The notes beneath the pieces are model-generated. The model saw only the letters and a list, made by a program, of their open reading frames with translations, made no database searches and was not told the origin of the DNA. Shown piece by piece: positions 57,371-64,000 of a DNA stretch of 64,000 bases (positions within the stretch are counted from its first letter, which is position 1; each line of letters opens with the position of its first letter). Source of the DNA: Combretum micranthum (Eukaryota; Streptophyta; Magnoliopsida; Myrtales; Combretaceae); contig JAMXBD010000023.1 in assembly GCA_024138025.1 (NCBI GenBank), forward strand, positions 682,001-746,000, given 5' to 3'. Both the position numbers and the translations under genes were made by a program.

Positions 57371-58157
57371 CTACATTGATCATGTGCTAAGTAGGTTTAA
57401 TATGCAAACTTGTCATCTGGAGATGTGCCAATTGTTAAAAGGGATAAACTTAGCAAGTTTCAAAGTCTTAAAAACGATATCAAGAGAGAATCTATGAAAA
57501 ATGTGCCCTATTCTAGTCCTATGGAAGTTTGATGTATGCTTAAGTCTACATAAGACCAGATATTGCCTTTGCTGTGAGTGATTCCTCTCTAATCCTGAGC
57601 ATGATCATTGGGTTGCAATTGAGAAAGCCTTGAGATACTTGCATAAAACAAAGAACTATATGTTAGTATATAAGAGGGTTAAACAACTTGAAGTGATTGG
57701 ATACTCTGATTCGGATTTTGGTGGTTGTTTAGATGATTTAAAATCTACTTCAGAATATATTTTCATGTTGATAGATGAAGCAATTTCATGGAAGAGTGTC
57801 GAATAAGGTTAATAGCTTCATTGACTATGCATGTAAAATCTGTGGCTTGCTATAAAGCTGCAACACAAGTAATTTGACTGAAAAATCTAATTTCTGGATT
57901 CTTAGTTGTGGAGTCTATCATGAGGCCATTGTTAATATACTATCATAACACTACAGCTGTGTTCTTTTCCAAGAATAACAAAAGTTCAAGTGGGTCCAAA
58001 CATGTCGAGGTCAAATATCGCACTATTAGAGATCTAGTCAAGAAAAGGTGACTTTATAATTGAACATATTGATACTAAAGCTATGTTGGCTGATCCACTA
58101 ACCAAGGTTTCAGACCTATTGTATTCTAGACACATGTCAAGGACATGGGTGTTTTAG
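57371..58157 (+). pseudogene. Copia RNase H
   Basis: Contains LSRFNMQTC, RPDIAFAV (in a shifted frame), RVKQLEVIGYSDSDFGG with the catalytic Asp region, ISWKSV, KHVEVKYRTIRDLV and the C-terminal MLADPLTKVSDLLYSRHM. It ends at a stop at 58155-58157. Frameshifts occur at least four times. Confidence 0.78.
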
Positions 58158-58489
58158 AGTCTTTTGATTTTCTTGGTCAGTGGGAGTGTTATTTAGTCAT
58201 CTTTTGTCAATACATGACTTGATATTTATTTGCAACTTGGCATTTATTACATTTGTTTTATTAAAAAATAACCTTTGAGGTATTTGCATACATTTACATA
58301 ATTTTGTTTGAATTTTATTGTTGATACTTTGAGAATTTGTGTTTTTTCTAAAATGTGACATATGTTGCCATTATATATCTCATTTGCGATAGAGATATAT
58401 GTTTGAAATATCATGTCTTATTTGTTCTTTCAAAGACTTGAATAATATTTTTATATATATCAATGGATTTCTCAATGGGTAATTAGTCT

Positions 58490-60150
58490 TTTATGCTCTA
58501 CTCCATTCATAGGAATTTATATTTTATTTGATCCATTTTTCGATAAATTCCTATAATTTTGTGCTTTTATTGTTTAAGTGTTGTTTTTCAGCTCCTAAGA
58601 TTAAGAAAAGAAGAAACAAAGTGTTTAGAATTTGATTTGGAGCAAAACAACATGAATGAGTAAAGACAGACTTAATCACAGCTGCCAGAGACCCCAACCG
58701 TGGGTAAGAAAACAAGGCAAGAGTACAAATCACGCCTACAACTGTGCCCTCAACTTGAGCTGTGGATTACGCTGACATAGCCACGCTTTAACAGACTCTA
58801 GATCACACCCTCAATTATACCCATGATTTATTCTGAGACATCTATGCCTTGCAATGCATAATATAAGATTAATTGTGCCTAAAGTCAAGCTCTTGATTCC
58901 ACGTACGGTTAAAGCCAAACCCAAAATCGTGATTTTAACGAAGAGAACACAGCTTAGATCACAGCTAACCTTTGATTTCATGATCAGACCTGTGAAAAGG
59001 GACCCTATCATGAGTGGGCTGGCTTGCAAACTCGTGTGAAGATAATGACGAATTCTGTTATAAAAAATATATCACACAATGAATAAAATATTCAAAGTTT
59101 TCGTATTTGTCACTTACAAATAAACATGCACAGATGTGCAATAGGAGCGTACCATATGTAATAAATTTTGCTAACCTAAAATAGAGTAACGAGAGAAATT
59201 CTTTCTTTTGTAAGGAATTCTGTGTTTCTTAGGTAAATTCATTTTGAACCCGAAGTTTGTTTTTGTAAGACCATTTTGTGCTTAAACTGTAATATCCATA
59301 TCTATTTTCATATTATTTCCTTGAATCTATGCTTAATGTTTATTTATGGAGAAATAATCATCTTAACTTAAGTTTGTGAATCAAATACCTGATTCACGTG
59401 ATTTCAATTGCGTTTTAATTGAACATTGATTAGGTATTGGTAATCAATTATCTCAAACTTAATTTTGTGGGTCTAATTGTGTGGTGTACCTTTTAGATCT
59501 ATGTCCGATTTTCAGCTGATAGATTGTGAGATCATTCTTCTGAATAGATCCAAACCACTAATGAAGTTGCTCATGATCACTTTGAGAGAGGGAAGGTGAA
59601 ACTTTCTGACTCTTGGTTTTAAAATTCGTTAAAATGGGTTGTTAATTAAAAGATTCTCAATCTTTATGGAGAGCTAGATTGTTGGCTTGTGAAGAGATTA
59701 TGGTGGTCTATCTTGATTTAGAGTTTTTGACCTTGAAAGAGGCTTTAGCTTACTTGAGTGAATCCGATAGTGCAAATGTATCCAACAAACAACTCTTTGA
59801 GTTAGTCAGAAATCACATAATGAGGGATTGGTGAAGCAAAACTTGAGTCCTTTTTTGCATTTACAAACTTATCCTATAATTTTATCCTGAAAACGTGTAT
59901 ATATAGTTTTAGCATTAACTTTAGCCTAGTGTTTTTCTTGTGTATAAGTTTTGCTAATTTTTGTTTAGCTAGATAATAATGAAGAGTGAGTACTAAATGC
60001 TAACGATCCCCAAGAAATACGACCTAATATTTTCTATGCTACTTCGGTAGGTATGATTGCTTATGTTAGTGGATGCAACCAAAGTTGAATACAACTTATT
60101 AGCATTTTATAAATTTTTTTAAACTTTAGCTTCACATGTTTGCTTGTTCT
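58490..60150 (+). mobile_element. Probable Athila-like Ty3/gypsy LTR inside the copia element
   Basis: The left half has the GAGACCCCAACCGTGGG-type alternation of TCACAGCT and CACGCC motifs seen in plant Athila-type LTRs. Near 60008-60060 is the conserved CCCCAAGAAATACGACCT, then CTATGCTAC--CGGTAGG, typical of the distal part of such LTRs. The exact ends and target duplication were not found. It explains most of the unusual 2.3 kb between RNase H and the copia PPT. No coding sequence. Confidence 0.4.
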
Positions 60151-60490
60151 TAATGGTTTTAAAACATAGCAACCAACTAATGGGGCTCACTGTTGAAGTG
60201 TTTGTGAGAATGGGAAATTATGTGTGAAAGGATGGAAGTAATAACATAATTTTTGAAATTGTGATGCTATTACTTGCGACACTACTACATTTATCCATGT
60301 CGGCATTAGTCCTAATATTTGTGATCATAGAAGGTCTTATGACAATGAGTGCAAGACTACTGCTATGGTTCAATCTATGTGATTTTTTGTTGGACCGATT
60401 GTTTTATAGTGTACTCTCAAACTATATTAGAGATAATTGTGGCCATATTTGAGTTGTGCTATTCAACCTATTTGTGATTATAATTAATGT

Positions 60491-60502
60491 TAAGTGGGAG
60501 AA
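60491..60502 (+). other. Polypurine tract of the copia element
   Basis: TAAGTGGGAGAA directly precedes the 3' LTR start TGTTGGAAAATTT. Confidence 0.75.
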
Positions 60503-60956
60503 TGTTGGAAAATTTCCAATATATGGGCCATTAATTATCTAGAGTATGGTTGAATAATTATATTTTGATGAGATATATCAATTGGACTAAATTTATTTAG
60601 TTATTTGATCAACTATGTGTTAAGCTCATTTATACCTTATTTAATGATGTATTAGATGAGTAGTATAGGCCTTGAGCCCAATAGTTAGCCCGTAATGGGA
60701 GGGCCTGATTGGATTATTATAAATAAATTAGATCCCATCTTACTCCCAAACACAAGACAAAAGGAAAAAAAAAAGGCCCTGGTTGGCTAGTCCCATTTAA
60801 AGCCATCAATTGAATAAGAGAAAGAAGGAAGACCTAGTCACACACTCACACAATAACATAAGAAGATAATTATGGCTTCAATCAATACAAGTACGCTAAT
60901 AATAATTAATAGTATGATGATCTAAATTCATACAATTGAATTGTCGAAAATTCTTA
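60503..60956 (+). repeat. 3' LTR of the copia element
   Basis: Aligns with 52423-52954, with one copy of the duplicated segment. TATAAATA is at 60717-60724. It ends TTCTTA beside a TTATA pentamer. Confidence 0.8.
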
Positions 60957-61140
60957 TTATAAATATATATATATATATTATTAAATCAAGTCTAAACAAG
61001 CTTAATTGAGTCGAGCTCAATTTATATAATATTCATTCAAATTGAGCTTGAGCTTTAATATCTTAAGTCGGTCAAGCTCGAGTTGAGCTCAACCTTTGAA
61101 AATTTAAGTTGAGCTCGAGCTTAGTACTGTATTATCTCGA

Positions 61141-61835
61141 ATGCTACATAGTATTAGGAAAGTAGGAAAAATTTAATAGTATATTGTCTCTTCTACGTCA
61201 TCAAACCAAATGAATAGAATTAAAGAGTAGTAAAAATAGCCATAAATTGTTTGATTCATATATTAAATTAATTACTTTAAAGTTTAAATACAAATTGAAT
61301 TTTTATAAAATTTTTTTTTTTTTAATTATAGACAAACCAATGCCAAAAGACCAGATTGGTGTTTTTCCTTTCATAGTTAACCATTTGCAAATCTTGATAC
61401 TTAATTTAAGTTCTATCTATCATTAATTAAGCTTCCAATGGGCGTGCACGACCTTTCTAACATAAGAAATTCTGAACATAATATATCTGCATTAAACACA
61501 ATAGGCAAGAACAGCTACATTCATTTATATCTATATCAAGCAAATTGGGTCAGTAATGCAAAAGCCCAATATAAATATAGGCATTGCATTTCACAACATA
61601 TAGACCCAGTTAATTATTAAGCAAACCCTCCTCTAAGGACATACATCTGAGATATATATACTAATTGATTTTGGACTCTTGACATCACAAATGAGAGGAA
61701 ATGGAACGATCGAACCTGAACTCCTCTCATTTGACTAATCTTATGAAATTGGTATCCCAATCTAACAGTACATTGGTATTTGGAAGTGTAACAAAAGTAC
61801 ATATACATATGTGGTATAAGATTACGGTACCGAAG
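61141..61835. other. Downstream flank and 3' UTR region of the WRKY gene
   Basis: On the minus strand the WRKY transcript would extend left from 61836 for an unknown distance. AT-rich, with a T run at 61311-61324. No other gene was seen. Confidence 0.4.
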
Positions 61836-62013
61836 CTACCAGAAGAAATTGCTTAGGTTTGAATTAGGATCTTGTGTGGATTCTTCTTGATCTTGTGATG
61901 GAGAATGAACGTGTCTCCCTTCATATGTTGTTATGACCATCCTAGGATCTTCTGCTAACCTTTCAACTCTCTTCTTCACACGACAATTATCTTGAGTACA
62001 GCGATAGTAGCTC
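61836..62013 (-). CDS. WRKY13: WRKY transcription factor, last coding exon (WRKY13-like, partial)
   Basis: The last exon of a host gene; the product would bind W-box DNA in the nucleus. Reading after the acceptor AACAG|G it gives SYYRCTQDNCRVKKRVERLA, EDPRMVITTYEGRHVHSPSQ, then a short tail ending LSNFFW and a TAG stop. The zinc finger of the WRKY domain is complete: C-X4-C, X23, H-X-H (YYRCTQDNC ... GRHVH). The intron sits just before SYYRC, splitting an Arg codon, the conserved intron position of most WRKY genes. The tail LSNFFW and the finger sequence match Arabidopsis WRKY13 as I remember it; WRKY13 acts in stem lignification and flowering in Arabidopsis. No stop or frameshift interrupts the 178-bp exon. 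The WRKYGQK exon was not found up to the window end. The symbol is by resemblance; WRKY12-like is less likely because its tail differs. Confidence 0.9.
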
Positions 62014-64000
62014 CTGTTACACAGGTTCCAAAAAGTTAATAATACGGTCTTGTTTAATTACTTTGGCCAAGCAAGCATACATAAGCATTCCACATAATAG
62101 GGTAGTGCTTACAATACGTTTGAATAAATTTTTCATCAAATTTTAAAATTAATTACACATTTCACGGAGAGCAAATATATGGAGAGTTACTTAAATATTA
62201 ATATGGGTGTGGATAATTTCACAATGAAATGGATCATGGAAAATACGTAGAGCATAACATGTAAGGTGACAAAATGACCGATGAAATTGCTAAGGAGCTG
62301 CAGGAGAAATTTATACTTACTATCATTTTTTTTAAAACTGGGTATTATTCAAAATTGCTGCAAATTGAAATAATAAAACAATCAAATGTAAGATATTAAT
62401 TCATAGGAAATTTTATAATTCAACCGTAAGTACAATATTAAAATAGTTAATAAACTAATATTCATATATTTTAACGGTTGGATCAATCCATTTACGTAAT
62501 TTTTATAGTAGAACTACTCTTACATTGTGCCTTCTATTTCTTAAGTAAAAGGCACTTTTTTTCTTTTGGTCCCTATCGTGTTAGTCTATTGGCATTGATT
62601 GATATGTTTCCGAATATACTCGAAGATCTTAATGCATTGTCAAGTACTATACCATTTTATGAAAAATGTGTCGAGATCACGACATGCATTCAAGGTCAAA
62701 AAGAGGGTTTAAATTTAAATTTCTGCATAATAACGTGTGCAGTAGGAAAGAAGAAATGTCTACGTTCATGCATGTAGTTACTAAGCAGTGTGGACTTTCT
62801 TGGATGACTTTGGTCTGGAAAAAAACATAATATGACAATGAGGAATTCAACAAATAGATATAGTCAAATAATACTGCCACGTATAGAAAAAAAAATTTCC
62901 ATTCCATTTACTGAGCATGACCAGACCAGTCGGACACAAACATATATGTCAAAGAAAGAGTTCCCCCCCCCCACCCCCCCTTCTTTTCTCTTTTTAAATA
63001 GTCTCATGATTATATAACATGCAAAGGTAAAAAATATTCAATAAGTAATATGCATTGTGTATATAAATACAGGTTATGTAATTACCAACTATATGTTAGT
63101 ATATGAATGAAGTAGTAAGTAGTTTTCAAAATAATCATCAATAAGATTTTCAGGGTTTTTAAATTATATATAAATATATGGAATAAAGTATATCAATAAG
63201 CTAAATACAATTATATATACGAAAAGTTTTGCATGTGGGTAAGTTCTCTGTATAGAACAAATACAAGTCTGTATGGATGGTCTCTCTTTCATCTGTATCT
63301 ATATCGAAATGATATATATAAATATGTCTGATTTGTATTTATATTTTATCTATATTTAGTTTTTTCATGAGAACTGTCAATTTTTTATTAGTATCTATTT
63401 CTTGCAGTGTAATTTATCAGAAAAAAAATTGTTTATAGCTATCAAAAAAAAAAAAAAAAAAGACTAGCCAAACAGATGTTTTAGACTATTATCTTGTCAA
63501 AGTATGTGATAAATATATGTGCGCCCTTGATATTGAGGAATAGAAGAGTCTGCCTACTCATTGAAATAATTGCACTCAAATAATGATAAGTATAAAATTC
63601 ATATTAATTTATAAGTTTTTAAATTTGATTGTAAATGTAAATCAGGTCAACACGATCTCGATTCAATTTAATTAAGCTTTCCACTTGTAAAGGAAGCTCT
63701 TAAACAACTAATATATAAAAGTTTCCATCATACTTGCAGGTTAACCTTTTAGGTTAGTTACATTGGCACTACACAACATACATGGGGTTCACACGCTTGG
63801 ACAAGAGAGGGTCCATTTGACAACATAGGAAGTGTCTAATGAAAAAAATATTAAAGGGATAGAGTTTCCTTAACCCTAATAAATTTATTGTTGCATGAAT
63901 TCCTATCATATATTGCCACATAAAATCTACATAAATATAAATTTCTTTTCATGTAGTAGCATATAATAGAAGGGCTATATTTAGCACGTGATAAGGAGTT
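62014..64000 (-). other. Upstream intron of the WRKY gene (runs off the window)
   Basis: The acceptor CAG is at 62014-62016 with TTTTTGGAACCTGTGTAA before it. No WRKYGQK-coding sequence was found in the complement to 64000, so the intron is at least about 2 kb. It holds an M2 MITE (63279-63477) and a C-rich run (62965-62982). No other gene was seen; a 99-codon frame at 62478-62777 has no support. Confidence 0.55.
63279..63477 (-). mobile_element. MITE, family M2 copy 2 (inverted)
   Basis: The complement begins CATCTGTTTGGCTAGTC and shares the TTTTTTTGAT, CAAGAAATAGATA, TTGACAGTTCTCATGAAAA and AGATACAGATGAAA blocks with 12979-13193 in the same order. It ends GAGACCATCC. About 199 bp, non-coding, inside the WRKY intron. 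Confidence 0.65.

Larger units (their letters stand above)
52423..60956 (+). mobile_element. Decayed Ty1/copia retrotransposon with an extra LTR insertion
   Basis: LTRs at 52423-52954 and 60503-60956 start TGTTGGAAAATTT or TGTTGAAAATTTT. The PBS follows the first, and a PPT (TAAGTGGGAGAA) precedes the second. Gag, protease, integrase, RT and RNase H run in the Ty1/copia order between 54170 and 58157. The pentamer TTATA flanks both ends (52418-52422, 60957-60961), although the 3' LTR then lacks its last CA and the site is AT-rich. Many stops make it inactive. A 2.3-kb stretch between RNase H and the 3' LTR holds a probable Athila-like LTR. Confidence 0.85.
52185..61140. mobile_element. hAT-like CGAGCTCGAG-rich repeat split by a copia insertion
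   Basis: The left part (52190-52422) begins near GGATTGCAAACGAGCC and contains AAGTCGAGCTCAAAT motifs. The right part (60962-61140) carries GAGTCGAGCTCAATT and TTGAGCTCGAGCTT motifs. The two appear to be halves of one repeat of about 400 bp separated by the copia element. The right inverted end is lost. Confidence 0.45.

Noticed and set aside
62478..62777. 99-codon plus-strand frame in the WRKY intron
   Set aside because: No domain, no coding bias I could see, and antisense to a host gene intron.

Overview
This is nuclear DNA of a flowering plant. It is AT-rich, has no bacterial-style operons, and is filled with plant-type LTR retrotransposons (Ty1/copia and Ty3/gypsy), MITEs and hAT-like DNA elements nested in one another. 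The only host gene I recognise firmly is the last coding exon of a WRKY13-like transcription factor, on the minus strand at 61836-62013. The species cannot be told from the sequence. No RNA gene, CRISPR array or organellar insert was seen.

Layout. 1-5 kb: an LTR fragment, two MITEs and AT-rich filler. 5.06-9.68 kb: a gag-only, non-autonomous Ty1/copia element. 9.7-13 kb: gene-like scraps (a protein-kinase glycine-loop fragment, two candidate exons, a possible small membrane protein) and two MITEs. 14.65-18.25 kb: a small hAT-type element with a near-perfect 8-bp target duplication, split by a 2.7-kb solo gypsy LTR with a perfect 5-bp duplication (catac). 18.3-26.07 kb: degenerate DNA transposons and a 3.5-kb LTR.

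26.39-50.27 kb is the centrepiece. I interpret it as one Tat-like Ty3/gypsy element (5' LTR, PBS, gag, protease remnant, then 3' non-coding repeats, PPT and 3' LTR) with a 5-bp duplication (atagg) 23.9 kb apart. Inside lie (i) a minus-strand, chromodomain-bearing Tekay/Del-type gypsy element (29.4-38.9 kb), and (ii) a degenerate plant-mobile-domain (PMD) gene, antisense to the Tat-like element, which still holds a spliceosomal intron (39.75-46.57 kb). The PMD gene is itself interrupted by (iii) a 4.0-kb head-to-tail array of four LTRs from two related short gypsy families, flanked by its own 5-bp duplication (gtagc). Removing the array and one duplication rejoins the PMD reading frame.

52.4-60.96 kb: a decayed Ty1/copia element with gag, protease, integrase, RT and RNase H in order. 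It carries a probable Athila-like LTR between pol and its 3' LTR, and it sits inside a hAT-like repeat. 61-64 kb: the WRKY exon and its upstream intron, which contains a MITE.

Every transposon coding region seen carries stops, frameshifts or deletions, so none looks autonomous. Points worth a second look are the PMD-carrying composite, the two-family LTR array, a roughly 110-bp block shared in opposite orientation by the copia and Tekay LTRs, and a 179-bp triplication over a PPT/LTR junction.
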